Shown piece by piece: positions 7,868-16,883 of a stretch of DNA of 64,000 nt. The stretch comes from Actibacterium sp. 188UL27-1. Lineage in GTDB: Bacteria > Pseudomonadota > Alphaproteobacteria > Rhodobacterales > Rhodobacteraceae. The notes under the pieces were generated by a model, which was not told the DNA's origin, did not search any database, and saw only the letters and a list, made by a program, of their open reading frames with translations. A program made the position numbers and the translations under genes. Every line of letters starts with the position of its first letter. The stretch's first letter is position 1. Where the stretch lies: positions 36,917 to 100,916 of the forward strand of contig NZ_JAFEUL010000017.1 of the NCBI RefSeq assembly GCF_016901225.1, written 5' to 3'.

Positions 7868-9497
7868 CGAACGTGCTGCATTCTGATCCACGGGCAGCCA
7901 GCCTTTGACAGGCGCGATTGGCCTGGTCCTGGCTCATCCCCACGAAATTCGCTTCAAAACCGCCCTTTTGCTGAACGATCTTGCGCAAGGCGCCGTCCAG
8001 GGATTGTGTTTCCTTGAGAGCGGTGGTCAGCAAAGCCCGTTCTGCCGAATGGCGCGATGGATATTTGCCCATGCTCACGCCCCAATGGCGCCCGCCTGAG
8101 GTTGAAACCCGCGTGACCACCACCGGCTCCTTTAGCCGTGCGGCAGCCACCAAGGCAGTTTTGGGACGCGGCAGTGGTTTAACCTTAGGGCCGCGCTGGG
8201 TGGCCTGAGCCAGCAGGGGCGCCGTGGCCGGTTGCTGGGCACGGCTGACCTGTGGCGCAAAGGTGGATGGGCCCTCCTCTTCCGTTGCGGCAAGCGCCTC
8301 CGCCACGGCCTTGTCCGTATCTGGCCGGGCCACCGCCACGGCGACCGGGTCCTCAACCGCCGGTTTTGGCTCTTCCGTCTGTGCGGCCAAAGGTTTGGCA
8401 TCCGCCTGCAGGGGTTCTGCCGCTGCCTGGGCCACAATCTGATTGATCTCCTGCTGCATGGCCAAAAGCACCGGATCCTCTGCCCGCGGTTTCGGCCTGC
8501 GATGAGGGATCATCGACCGTTTTGGTGCGCGAACGATACGCAGCGTTTTTCCAACTGCTCGCGGCAGGCCGTTGACAGGCCCGGCATCATCGGCCGTGCG
8601 TGCCACTAAAACTGGTTCAGTCTCAACCGGTTGACGATTGTACCTAGGCAATGCCGGTTTGCGGACGGCGACCCGGGACGGCGCTCGACGGAAACCCAAA
8701 TCCATCAACTCCGCAACCTTGGCGTTGCGCGTGGCAGTCGAGCGCCCTCCGAAAACAGTGGTGATAATCCGCTCGCGCCCCCGCTCGGCAGAAGCGACAA
8801 GGTTGAAACCTGCGGCACGGGTATATCCGGTCTTGATCCCGTCCGCGCCTTTGTAATTGCTCAGGAAACGGCGATTGGTGTTGGGCACGTTGCGGACCCC
8901 TGCATGGGTCGAAAGACGCGAGAACAGATTGTAGTATTTGGGATAGTCATAGAAAAGCCGCCGACCCATGATTGTCATGTCGCGGGCAGTCGACAAATGA
9001 CCAGCCTCCGTGAGGCCATGGGCGTTCTTGAAAGTCGTCCGCGTCATGCCCAGCGCCTTGGCCGTGCGATTCATCCGCCGGGCAAACGCCGCCTCGGACC
9101 CGGAAATCCCTTCGGCGATGGCCGTAGCCGCGTCATTGCCGGATTTAACGGCCGCCGCCCGCACCAAATATCGCAACGATATGCGCTGGCCCGATTTCAA
9201 ACCCAGCTTCGATGGCGGCTCTGACGCCGCTTTCTTTGAGACCTTGATCTTGGTATCCATGCTGATCTCGCCCAGCCGCACCGCCTCGAACGCCACGTAA
9301 AGCGTCATCATTTTGGTCAGCGAAGCCGGATGTAATCGCGTATCGGCATTGCGCGAATGCAAAACCTCGCCCGACCGCGCATCCATGACCATCGCGGCAT
9401 AGGGCGCAGCGCCCGCTCGCAAGCTGATTGCGAAAAGCGTGAGCATACACAAGCTATAGAGGAGGGCGACACGGCCCCACTGTCCCAACGTTGTCAC
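7857..9497 (-). CDS. D-alanyl-D-alanine carboxypeptidase (low-molecular-weight PBP) with SPOR tail
   Basis: A serine peptidase of the S11/PBP5 family that trims peptidoglycan pentapeptides in the periplasm. An N-terminal signal peptide ends near residue 30. The three active-site motifs are present: SLTK (59-62), SGN (119-121) and KTG (222-224, within GADGIKTGYTRAAGFN). After about residue 280 comes a long low-complexity Pro/Ala/Glu linker. The last roughly 75 residues (RVSTSGGRHWGVSMGKYPSR and onward) look like a SPOR domain, which binds denuded septal glycan. At 546 residues it is longer than E. coli DacA because of the linker and SPOR domain. This suggests a role at the division site (inference). 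Confidence 0.92.
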   Translation of the reverse strand: MTTLGQWGRVALLYSLCMLTLFAISLRAGAAPYAAMVMDARSGEVLHSRNADTRLHPASLTKMMTLYVAFEAVRLGEISMDTKIKVSKKAASEPPSKLGLKSGQRISLRYLVRAAAVKSGNDAATAIAEGISGSEAAFARRMNRTAKALGMTRTTFKNAHGLTEAGHLSTARDMTIMGRRLFYDYPKYYNLFSRLSTHAGVRNVPNTNRRFLSNYKGADGIKTGYTRAAGFNLVASAERGRERIITTVFGGRSTATRNAKVAELMDLGFRRAPSRVAVRKPALPRYNRQPVETEPVLVARTADDAGPVNGLPRAVGKTLRIVRAPKRSMIPHRRPKPRAEDPVLLAMQQEINQIVAQAAAEPLQADAKPLAAQTEEPKPAVEDPVAVAVARPDTDKAVAEALAATEEEGPSTFAPQVSRAQQPATAPLLAQATQRGPKVKPLPRPKTALVAAARLKEPVVVTRVSTSGGRHWGVSMGKYPSRHSAERALLTTALKETQSLDGALRKIVQQKGGFEANFVGMSQDQANRACQRLAARGSECSTFGPG

Positions 9498-9760
9498 GTC
9501 GTTCTGCCTTTTTTCTGCCTCAAGCCGCCCGTGATCTGATGTCTGGGTCGGCGGTATTATTTATTTGTGCTCAAGCTAGCACAGAAAGCCATTACCGAAA
9601 ACTGTGTTTGGTCAAAGGCTTTGGTGTAGGCTTTAAAGCAACACCTCAAAATCTGGACGCAACCAACCACAGCTAAACAAGATAGGTCCATGTCAAGACC
9701 CATAACCAGCAAACGTTTCTGATTAGACAACAGTTTTAGACAAAAGTTGATGATGCGGGA

Positions 9761-10462
9761 TCAGCGTAAATCCGCAAGCAGGTCTGGCAGCGATCCCAAA
9801 TCGGGGACCTCGCAAAACCGGGGATGGCCAAGCGGCGGTTCGGCGTGATCCAAGGCCCATGTCAGGCCAAAGGGAACATGCACACCCCAGGCACCAGCCT
9901 CGATCGCGGGGCGGACGTCGGATTTCAGCGAGTTCCCTACCATCATAGACCTGGCTGGTCCGTCCCCGTGGAAAGAAAAGATACTGCTATAGGTTTGCGA
10001 CATCTTTTCGGAGACGATCTCCACCCCGTCGAACAGATCGCCCAGGCCGGATTGGGCGAGTTTGCGTTCTTGATCCAGCAGATCGCCCTTGGTGATGAGC
10101 AAAACCATGTGGTCCGCCTTTGCCGCCTCAACCGCTTCCCTGGCATGGGGCAGCAAGTCGATGGGATGTTCCAGCATGTCATGGCCAATCGCAAGGATCT
10201 CCTGCAGAACCGATGACGGGATACGCGCCTCCGTCAATTCAATCGCGCTCTCGATCATTGACAGCAGAAACCCTTTGATCCCGTAGCCGTAGCGCCCAAG
10301 GTTGCGGCCTTCGACTTCCAGCAGATGCGCATCCAGCACCGCGGGATCCGCGTAATCGGCCAGCAATGATACGAATCGTTCTTGCGTCAGCTTGAAAAAC
10401 CGTTCGTTGTGCCAGAGCGTGTCATCCGCATCGAATGCAATTGTAGTTAGTTTTCCGGGCAT
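9761..10462 (-). CDS. HAD-superfamily hydrolase
   Basis: A 233-residue HAD phosphatase. Motif I is IAFDADDTLWHN (nucleophile Asp in DxD), motif II is LLITKGD, and motif III/IV lies around VSEKMSQTY and MMVGNSLKSDVRPAIEAGAWGV. The insert between motifs I and II is helical, as in HAD class IA enzymes. The substrate is not predictable. It is divergent from clpS. Upstream (9498-9760), between this gene's 3' end and the carboxypeptidase start, I see no gene or clear element apart from AT-rich patches that may hold the carboxypeptidase promoter. Confidence 0.85.
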   Translation of the reverse strand: MPGKLTTIAFDADDTLWHNERFFKLTQERFVSLLADYADPAVLDAHLLEVEGRNLGRYGYGIKGFLLSMIESAIELTEARIPSSVLQEILAIGHDMLEHPIDLLPHAREAVEAAKADHMVLLITKGDLLDQERKLAQSGLGDLFDGVEIVSEKMSQTYSSIFSFHGDGPARSMMVGNSLKSDVRPAIEAGAWGVHVPFGLTWALDHAEPPLGHPRFCEVPDLGSLPDLLADLR

Positions 10463-10502
10463 TGCAGGTCACTCATGGCAGTTGGGTATCGACAAGCCCT
10501 TT

Positions 10503-10527
10503 TCACAAGGGACCGCTCGCTTATATA
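10503..10527 (+). promoter_or_regulatory. Putative clpS promoter
   Basis: A good -10-like TATATA (10522-10527) lies about 33 bases before the clpS ATG. A -35 around 10500-10505 (TTTCA) is weak. Direct sequence reading only; the transcription start would fall near 10534. Confidence 0.35.
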
Positions 10528-10559
10528 TAGGGGCCTGAACAGCGACCATCCCTTACGCT

Positions 10560-10919
10560 ATGGATACAGCCGTGACCAAGTTTGCGCCTTTGAACATGTC
10601 AGATGACGATGCAGGCCAGAACGATGGCGATGCGGACCTGCTGCTAAAGACCAAGCCGAAGACCCAGAAACCACCTTTGTACAAGGTGCTTTTGCTTAAC
10701 GACGATTACACTCCGATGGAATTCGTCGTTCACGTGCTGGAGCGGTTCTTTGGGTTGAGCCATGCGCAATCGTTCGAATTGATGCTGGTCGTCCACAAAA
10801 AAGGGCTGGCCGTGGTCGGTGTGTTCAGCCACGAAGTAGCGGAGACGAAGGTCGCGCAGGTCATGGATTTTGCCCGTCGTCACCAACATCCATTGCAATG
10901 CACGATGGAAAAGGAATAA
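10560..10919 (+). CDS. clpS: ATP-dependent Clp protease adaptor ClpS
   Basis: A 119-residue adaptor that delivers N-degron substrates to ClpAP. The core [27 protein letters not shown] contains the Asn-Asp pair and hydrophobic residues that form the N-degron pocket. The C-terminal [26 protein letters not shown] is also typical. The N-terminal 35 residues are acidic and variable, as expected for the flexible tail that reaches into ClpA. An internal ATG at MSDDDAG is a possible alternative start. No clpA is adjacent. The stop TAA is followed three bases later by the probable ATT start of the methyltransferase gene in the same frame. Confidence 0.96.
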   Translation: MDTAVTKFAPLNMSDDDAGQNDGDADLLLKTKPKTQKPPLYKVLLLNDDYTPMEFVVHVLERFFGLSHAQSFELMLVVHKKGLAVVGVFSHEVAETKVAQVMDFARRHQHPLQCTMEKE

Positions 10920-10922
10920 CCC

Positions 10923-11894
10923 ATTTCGCTTGACCACCGTGTAGCCCTGGCGATTGATGCTGGGGCTTTTGATTTGCCCACCGGTCATGTCCTGGCAATC
11001 GGTGCCCGGTCGCAGACCAACCTGTCATTTGCCCCGGACGCTACCATCGTTGCCGGGTTTAAACCGGATTTTGCAGCTTGGTCAGCACGGGGGCGTGACA
11101 CCTTGGCCACGATCAAGGGGCCAGCTGATGGCGCCATCGTCTTCCTGCCCCGGGCCAAGGCACAAGCACGCGATTGGATCGCACGCGCCCTTGCCCTCGG
11201 CGGCCCGGTGATCATCGATGGCGACAAGACAGATGGTATAGACAGCATATTAAAGGCCGTACGCGCCGTGACCGCCACCAGTGCCCCTTTTGCCAAGGCC
11301 CATGGTAAGGTGTTTCGGATCGAACCAACCGATGCGCTCGCCCACTGGATACAACCAGATCTTGTTCAGACCGGTGATTGGATGACGGCGCCTGGCGCGT
11401 TTTCGGCTGATGGCCCCGACCCGGCCTCCACCGCATTGGCCGACGCCATGCCCGACCTTGCGGGCCGCATTGCCGATCTGGGGGCCGCGTGGGGATATCT
11501 TTCCGCGCGGGTGCTGGCCAGTCCCAAGGTCACCGAGTGTGACCTGATCGAAGCCGACCATGGCGCGTTGCACGCCGCGCGTGCCAATGTCACCGATATC
11601 CGCGCGGCCTTTCATTGGGCAGACGCGCTGGCATGGCAGGCCGACCCCTACGCGCATATTATCAGCAACCCTCCCTTTCATACAGACCGGCGCGCTGATC
11701 CCAGCCTGGGCACAGCGTTCATTACCGCGTCGGCCCGCCTTTTGACCCCTTCCGGCACCTTGTGGCTAGTCGCCAACCGGCACTTGCCGTATGAAAGAGC
11801 CTTGAAAGAGGCATTCGCCGAGGTAACGGAACTGCCCGGCCCGCCCGCCTTCAAACTGATCCGCGCCAGAAAACCGGTGCGGAGACGGAGATAA
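10923..11894 (+). CDS. Class I SAM-dependent methyltransferase (RsmC/RsmD-like), probable ATT start
   Basis: An approximately 323-residue methyltransferase. The N-terminal half resembles the degenerate duplicated domain of RsmC-type rRNA guanine methyltransferases. The C-terminal half has a SAM-site pattern IADLGAAWGYLSARVL, an acidic strand end CDLIEADHGALHAA, and the catalytic ISNPPFH (NPPF motif of N-methyltransferases on exocyclic amines). The first ATG/GTG/TTG in the frame is TTG 10974, but family-like sequence (LDHRVALAIDAGAFDLP) continues upstream. An AAGGA (10911-10915) in the clpS end lies 7 bases before an ATT at 10923, where an ATG would be expected. I therefore propose ATT initiation coupled to clpS. 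rRNA as substrate is inferred. Confidence 0.8.
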   Translation: MSLDHRVALAIDAGAFDLPTGHVLAIGARSQTNLSFAPDATIVAGFKPDFAAWSARGRDTLATIKGPADGAIVFLPRAKAQARDWIARALALGGPVIIDGDKTDGIDSILKAVRAVTATSAPFAKAHGKVFRIEPTDALAHWIQPDLVQTGDWMTAPGAFSADGPDPASTALADAMPDLAGRIADLGAAWGYLSARVLASPKVTECDLIEADHGALHAARANVTDIRAAFHWADALAWQADPYAHIISNPPFHTDRRADPSLGTAFITASARLLTPSGTLWLVANRHLPYERALKEAFAEVTELPGPPAFKLIRARKPVRRRR

Positions 11895-11898
11895 AAAC

Positions 11899-12699
11899 AT
11901 GTCATTTTCGATCAGCGGCAAGGTCGCCATCGTCACCGGTGCCGCAAACGGGGTGGGCCTGGCCATAGCGCGCCATTTCATTGACGCAGGCGCTTTGGTC
12001 ATGTTCGCCGATATGGATGACGAACGGTTGTCAAAGGAAGTCGAAGGCCTCGGCGATAATGCGCGCCACTTTGCAGGGGATCTTCGGCAAAAACTGACCA
12101 TCGCCAATCTTCTATCGGCCACACTCGACAGTTTTGAGCGGGTGGACATCCTGATCAATGCCAGCCGTCAAATGGTCGCGTCGGACCCGTTGAACCCGGA
12201 CGACGACGCTATCGAAATGCTGTTGGAACAGAACCTGATGACCTCCCTCCGGCTCAGCCAACTGGTGGCCAAACGCATGATCAAGCAGGCAGACGATGCC
12301 GCGGATGACAACGAACCGGTCGGCGCCATCGTCAATCTCTCCTCCATCGCGGCGCGGCGGACCCATCCAGCACTGATGGGCTATTCGGTCAGCACCGCAG
12401 CACTTGATCAAATGACCCGCAGTTTTGCCGTGGCCCTGGCACCGCACAGGATCCGCGTTAATGCCGTGGCCTTTGGATCCGTCTTATCGGCATCTCTCAA
12501 GGGCGCGTTGAAGGACAATTCCGATTACCGGGACGATATCAAAGAGCATACGCCAATGAATCGCATCGCCAAACCAAGCGAAGTTGCGGAGGCGGTGCAG
12601 TTCATGGCCTGCGACGGGGCAGGATTTGTCACGGGCCAGATCATGACGGTCGATGGCGGTCGGACCCTGCTGGATCCCGTGACCGCTCCGGCCCACTGA
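11899..12699 (+). CDS. SDR-family oxidoreductase with altered catalytic tetrad
   Basis: A 266-residue short-chain dehydrogenase fold. The Rossmann motif is VTGAANGVGLAIA (TGxxxGxG) and the NxS region is IVNLSSIAARR. The usual YxxxK motif reads YSVST, with Tyr162 present but Thr166 (ACC codon) in place of the catalytic Lys. The rest is normal, including RIRVNAVAFGSV and the terminal GQIMTVDGG. The fold and NAD(P) binding are likely, but classical hydride-transfer chemistry may be impaired or changed. It starts 4 bases after the methyltransferase and ends 3 bases before the FAD oxidoreductase gene, so all three and clpS look like one operon. Confidence 0.88.
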   Translation: MSFSISGKVAIVTGAANGVGLAIARHFIDAGALVMFADMDDERLSKEVEGLGDNARHFAGDLRQKLTIANLLSATLDSFERVDILINASRQMVASDPLNPDDDAIEMLLEQNLMTSLRLSQLVAKRMIKQADDAADDNEPVGAIVNLSSIAARRTHPALMGYSVSTAALDQMTRSFAVALAPHRIRVNAVAFGSVLSASLKGALKDNSDYRDDIKEHTPMNRIAKPSEVAEAVQFMACDGAGFVTGQIMTVDGGRTLLDPVTAPAH

Positions 12700-12702
12700 T
12701 CC

Positions 12703-13812
12703 ATGACTGATGTCCTTGTCATTGGCGCCGGCATCAACGGCCTTAGCACTGCGTATTGGCTGACCAAATCGGGATTGAGCGTCACCGTGGTGGAACGGGG
12801 TCGCGTGCCCTGCCCCACGGCCAGCTCCAGCGACCATCATAGATTGATCAGGCCGCTTTACGGGGACGCGCGCGGGTACACCGCCCGTATACCCGCAGCC
12901 TATGAAGCGTGGCGCGCGATGTGGTCAGATCTGGGGCCCGAGGCGCGATATTACGCCGAAACAGGGATGCTAGCCCTTTGCCAGGAACGCGGGGACTACA
13001 CTGACCAATCCCGCGCAACGATGGACGCGTTGGGTCAGCCCTATGAACAGATCGACAGCACAGCCGCTTTGGACAAACGGTTCCCGTTTCTTGAACCCTC
13101 GAACGTGGCCTATGGCCTGCTATCGGAGGGTGGCGCGCTGATGGCCGATGTGATCCTGACGGATCTGGCCGCATGGCTGCGCAGGCAAGGGGTGAGCATT
13201 CTGGAAATGTCGCCCGTGACCCAGGTCGATCCGGTCAAGGCAACCGCGACGTTGACCTCGGGTGAGGTCCTCTCTGCCGGGCAGATCATTGTGGCCGCGG
13301 GTATCGGCCTGCCGCACCTGACCCCCTGGTTAGAGGTGCCATTGCTCTTTCGCAGGACCGTCATCCTTTATGCCCAGCCGCCAAAGGATCTGACAGAGAT
13401 CTGGGCGAATGCGCCAAGCTGGACCCATTTGGGCGGCACGGACAACGATTTATGGGGCATGCCGCCACTGCGGGGGCTGCCCATGAAGCTGGGCGACGGA
13501 TCCATGGGGCGGGAAGACCCCGACGACAGCGACCGCACCATGACACGGGATGAAATGCAGCATATGCGGGCCGGCTATGCGGCACGCTTCCGTCGCGCCG
13601 AAGACTTTCAGATCTGCTGGGGTCAGGCCAACTACTGGACGAAGGCCCCGGGCGCGGCTTTTGTCATGGTCCGTCAAGACCGGGCGGTCGCGCTCTCCGC
13701 CTGTTCCGGCCATGGTTTCAAGTTCGGTGCCCTGACCGGGCGCGACGCGTCGGACGCCATAACCGGCCAAGCGCCCGTTGCCGACATCGCGCACCGCATG
13801 GCGGGGCGTTAA
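12703..13812 (+). CDS. FAD-dependent oxidoreductase, DAO/sarcosine oxidase-like
   Basis: A 369-residue flavoenzyme of the D-amino-acid oxidase (DAO) superfamily. The N-terminal dinucleotide motif is VLVIGAGINGLSTAYWLTKSGLSVTVVERG, and a C-terminal SGHGFKFGALTGRDASD resembles the end of monomeric sarcosine oxidase and N-methyltryptophan oxidase. It probably oxidises a secondary or primary amine, but the substrate is not readable. It follows the SDR gene by 3 bases. Downstream lies a large palindrome that may end the operon. Confidence 0.87.
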   Translation: MTDVLVIGAGINGLSTAYWLTKSGLSVTVVERGRVPCPTASSSDHHRLIRPLYGDARGYTARIPAAYEAWRAMWSDLGPEARYYAETGMLALCQERGDYTDQSRATMDALGQPYEQIDSTAALDKRFPFLEPSNVAYGLLSEGGALMADVILTDLAAWLRRQGVSILEMSPVTQVDPVKATATLTSGEVLSAGQIIVAAGIGLPHLTPWLEVPLLFRRTVILYAQPPKDLTEIWANAPSWTHLGGTDNDLWGMPPLRGLPMKLGDGSMGREDPDDSDRTMTRDEMQHMRAGYAARFRRAEDFQICWGQANYWTKAPGAAFVMVRQDRAVALSACSGHGFKFGALTGRDASDAITGQAPVADIAHRMAGR

Positions 13813-13950
13813 ATCGCGGTTCGCACATCATCCTGCAACGGCCCTTCGCCAACCAAAACCGCGTCCGATACGTTGCCCCATTATTCGCCTAAAAGTGGAC
13901 GTTTCACGGTGAGCCCCAGATGAGAAAATTCACATGATTGCCGCCAAGTA

Positions 13951-14061
13951 AGTCGTCATCATGTGTCCGGAAATATCCCCGCCGGAGGCACATGATCTAA
14001 GGTCATGCCGCTATATTTTAGTGCCTCCGGCGGGGATATTTCCGGACACATGATGACGACT
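13951..14061. repeat. Large perfect palindrome, 41-bp arms with 29-base spacer
   Basis: Left arm 13951-13991 and right arm 14021-14061 are exact reverse complements, with a 29-base spacer. The core of the arm is TGTCCGGAAATATCCCCG followed by CCGGAGGCAC. It lies between the convergent FAD oxidoreductase and yejF genes and would form a very stable RNA hairpin in either direction, so it can act as a bidirectional terminator. Related single-arm sequences occur near 3007, 36654 and 50590. The arrangement looks like two head-to-head copies of a dispersed intergenic element (inference). The remaining bases 13813-13950 hold nothing I can name. Confidence 0.85.
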
Positions 14062-14094
14062 TTGTGGGCAACTGGAGATATGGCAGCGATTTAT

Positions 14095-15699
14095 CTATTC
14101 TGCAGCCACATCTTTCAGATTTAGTGCAGCATTCAAAAGCTGACGGGTATAGTCCGATTGGGGCGCGTTGAAAATCTGATCGACCGAGCCCGTTTCAACG
14201 ATATCGCCTTGCTTCATCACGATGACCTTATGGCTGAGCGCGCGTACAACGCGAAGGTCATGGCTAATGAAAAGATAAGCCAAATCGTACCGGGCCTGCA
14301 GCTCGCGCAAAAGTTCGACGATCTGCACCTGCACCGTCATGTCGAGAGCAGATGTCGGCTCGTCGAGAACCACCAGCTTTGGGCGAAGGATCATCGCACG
14401 CGCGATCGCGATGCGCTGGCGTTGACCACCAGAAAATTCATGGGGATAGCGCGCCATCATTCCGGGCTGCAAACCAACCTCGGTCAGGATTTCCGCAACC
14501 ATCTCCCGTCGGTTGCGGCCGGGTTCGACCCCATGCACCGTCAATCCCTCGGCCACGATCTGCTCCACCGTCATCCGCGGGCTCAGCGAACCATAGGGAT
14601 CCTGAAACACGATCTGCATATCACGGCGCAGGTTGCGCAACATGCCCGGATTCCAGCCCTGGATATTCTTGCCGCCGTAACGGATCGCCCCCTCGCTTGA
14701 GATCAGGCGCATGATCGCCAGGGCCAGCGTTGTCTTGCCTGACCCGCTTTCTCCGACGATGCCAAGGGTTTCGCCGGGGCGCACGCTCAGGCTCGCCGCG
14801 TTGACGGCTTTCACATGGCCAACGGTACGGCGCAGCAGGCCACGCTGGATCGGAAACCAGATCCGTAGATTATCGGTTTCAATCATTGGCTCACCGGTTT
14901 CGGGCAGGGGATCGGCACGCCCTTTTGGTTCCGCGCCAAGCAACTTTTGCGTATAGGGATGCTGGGGGGCATCAAAGATCTCGGCCGTTGGGCCGGTCTC
15001 CACAATCTCGCCGCCTTGCATCACACACACCCTATCGGCAATCCTACGAACGATACCCAGATCGTGGGTGATGAACAAAAGGCTCATCCCCTCCGATGCC
15101 TTCAACTCTGCCAGCAGGTCGAGAATCTGCGCCTGAATGGTCACATCCAATGCGGTGGTCGGTTCATCTGCGATCAGCAGGTCCGGCCCGTTTGCCAGGG
15201 CCATGGCGATCATCACCCGCTGGCGCTGCCCGCCCGATAGCTGATGCGGATAGGCACCCAACCGCGTTTCAGGGTCGCGGATGCCCACCTTGGTCAGCAG
15301 ATCCAGGATCCTGTCCCGCGCAGCCTCTCCCTGAAGCCCTTGGTGGAGCGACAGGCTTTCGGTCAACTGCTTTTCCAGCGTATGGAGCGGATTGAGAGAG
15401 GTCATCGGCTCCTGAAAGATAAAGCTGATATCGTTGCCGCGGACACGCCGTAACTCTGCCTCGGACGCGCCGACCATCTGCGCTCCCTCATAGGTGACGG
15501 ACCCTTCGACGGTCGCGTTTTCCGACAAAAGCGAAACGGTGGACAAAGCCGTGACAGACTTTCCCGACCCACTTTCACCGACCAGGGCCACAGTCTCCCC
15601 CTTTGCAACGTCAAAGGAGACGCCATTGACCGCAACGGTCTCCGCCCCGTCCTGGCGGAACCGCACCACCAGATCACGGACTTGCAAAACGGCCGTCAT
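14095..15699 (-). CDS. yejF: Peptide/microcin C-type ABC transporter, fused double ATPase
   Basis: A 534-residue protein with two ABC ATPase domains in tandem, as in YejF. Domain 1: [36 protein letters not shown]. Domain 2: [36 protein letters not shown]. Each is followed by an OppD/DppF-type tail ([13 protein letters not shown] and [13 protein letters not shown]). It powers uptake of oligopeptides by the YejBE permeases. It overlaps yejE by 4 bases, consistent with translational coupling. It is the last gene of the operon yejA-B-E-F and ends against the large palindrome. Confidence 0.95.
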   Translation of the reverse strand: MTAVLQVRDLVVRFRQDGAETVAVNGVSFDVAKGETVALVGESGSGKSVTALSTVSLLSENATVEGSVTYEGAQMVGASEAELRRVRGNDISFIFQEPMTSLNPLHTLEKQLTESLSLHQGLQGEAARDRILDLLTKVGIRDPETRLGAYPHQLSGGQRQRVMIAMALANGPDLLIADEPTTALDVTIQAQILDLLAELKASEGMSLLFITHDLGIVRRIADRVCVMQGGEIVETGPTAEIFDAPQHPYTQKLLGAEPKGRADPLPETGEPMIETDNLRIWFPIQRGLLRRTVGHVKAVNAASLSVRPGETLGIVGESGSGKTTLALAIMRLISSEGAIRYGGKNIQGWNPGMLRNLRRDMQIVFQDPYGSLSPRMTVEQIVAEGLTVHGVEPGRNRREMVAEILTEVGLQPGMMARYPHEFSGGQRQRIAIARAMILRPKLVVLDEPTSALDMTVQVQIVELLRELQARYDLAYLFISHDLRVVRALSHKVIVMKQGDIVETGSVDQIFNAPQSDYTRQLLNAALNLKDVAAE

Positions 15700-16880
15700 G
15701 CAAAGGTCTTTCGGGGATCATACGCGTCTCGTACGCCTTCGAAGATGAAGACCAGAAGCGAGAGCATGATCGCAAAGGTGAAGAATGCCGTGAAACCAAG
15801 CCAAGGTGCTTGCAGATTTTGCTTGGCTTGCAAGGTCAGTTCTCCCAATGACGGGGCCGAGGATGGCAATCCATAGCCCAGAAAATCAAGCCCGGCCAAA
15901 CCGCCGATTGTGCCGGTGACGATGAAGGGTAACAGGGTCAGCGTCGCCACCATGGCATTGGGCAGCATGTGGCGGAACATGATCGTCCAGTTCGACACAC
16001 CCAGGGCCCGGGCGGCGCGGACATATTCAAAGTTACGGGCGCGCAGGAACTCGGCACGGACGACCCCAACAAGGGCAGGCCAACTAAAGAGGATCATCAG
16101 GAATACCAACAGCCAGAAACCGCGCCCCAGGATCGCGAACATGATGATGATGACGTAAAGGCTGTTGATGCTGGTCCAGATCTCGATGATCCGCTGGAAG
16201 ACCAGATCGATCCAGCCGCCAAAGAACCCCTGAACTGCACCTGCGATGATCCCGATAACGGATGCCACGGCCGTCACGATCAGCGTATACAGAATGGACA
16301 GCCGGAACCCGTAGATGACCCGCGCCAAGACGTCGCGCGACCCGTCATCTGTACCCAGCCAATGGGTGCCATCCGGTGGCGATGGCGCACGCATCGGGCG
16401 CCCTTCGGCATCCACCAGATCGTTGCCTGAGTTATAGTGGAATGGGATCACCGGCCAAATCATCCAGCCCTTCTGGATCTCTTGGCCATTCACCACGCCA
16501 TCATCGGCATCAGCAATCACCGCTTCGGGATCATCGAAACAGTCTTCCAACCCGCCCGATATGATCAGGCATTGAACTTCCGGCTCCTCATACTGGGCCA
16601 CCGTTCGGAAATCACCGCCAAAGGTCGTCTCGGCGTAGAAGTTATTGATGGGGAAGTAATACTCCCCCTGATATTGCACGACAATTGGCTTGTTGTTGGC
16701 CAGGTACTCCGCAAACAGCGACACGCCAAACAGGACTGCGAAGATGATCAACGACCAATAGGCGCGATTGTTGCGGCGGAAGTTTCGGAGCCGGCGTTTG
16801 TTCAATGCCGATATGGTGAACCATCCCGGCTGTTCGGGGACTGCAGCGGTGATCGTGTCGGGGCTTTCAGCGACAGTCAT
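15696..16880 (-). CDS. yejE: Peptide ABC transporter permease YejE
   Basis: A 394-residue inner-membrane permease of the DppC/OppC class. The N-terminal region carries the OppC-N style segment RRLRNFRRNNRAYWSLIIFAVLFGVSLFAEYLANNKP followed by a periplasmic loop longer than in most DppC proteins, as is usual for YejE. The EAA loop is visible in the C-terminal half (RAARALGVSNWTIMFRHMLPNA). Several hydrophobic segments follow. It sits between yejB (3 bases away) and yejF (4-base overlap). In E. coli the system imports microcin C and other peptides. Confidence 0.94.
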   Translation of the reverse strand: MTVAESPDTITAAVPEQPGWFTISALNKRRLRNFRRNNRAYWSLIIFAVLFGVSLFAEYLANNKPIVVQYQGEYYFPINNFYAETTFGGDFRTVAQYEEPEVQCLIISGGLEDCFDDPEAVIADADDGVVNGQEIQKGWMIWPVIPFHYNSGNDLVDAEGRPMRAPSPPDGTHWLGTDDGSRDVLARVIYGFRLSILYTLIVTAVASVIGIIAGAVQGFFGGWIDLVFQRIIEIWTSINSLYVIIIMFAILGRGFWLLVFLMILFSWPALVGVVRAEFLRARNFEYVRAARALGVSNWTIMFRHMLPNAMVATLTLLPFIVTGTIGGLAGLDFLGYGLPSSAPSLGELTLQAKQNLQAPWLGFTAFFTFAIMLSLLVFIFEGVRDAYDPRKTFA

Positions 16881-16883
16881 GGT

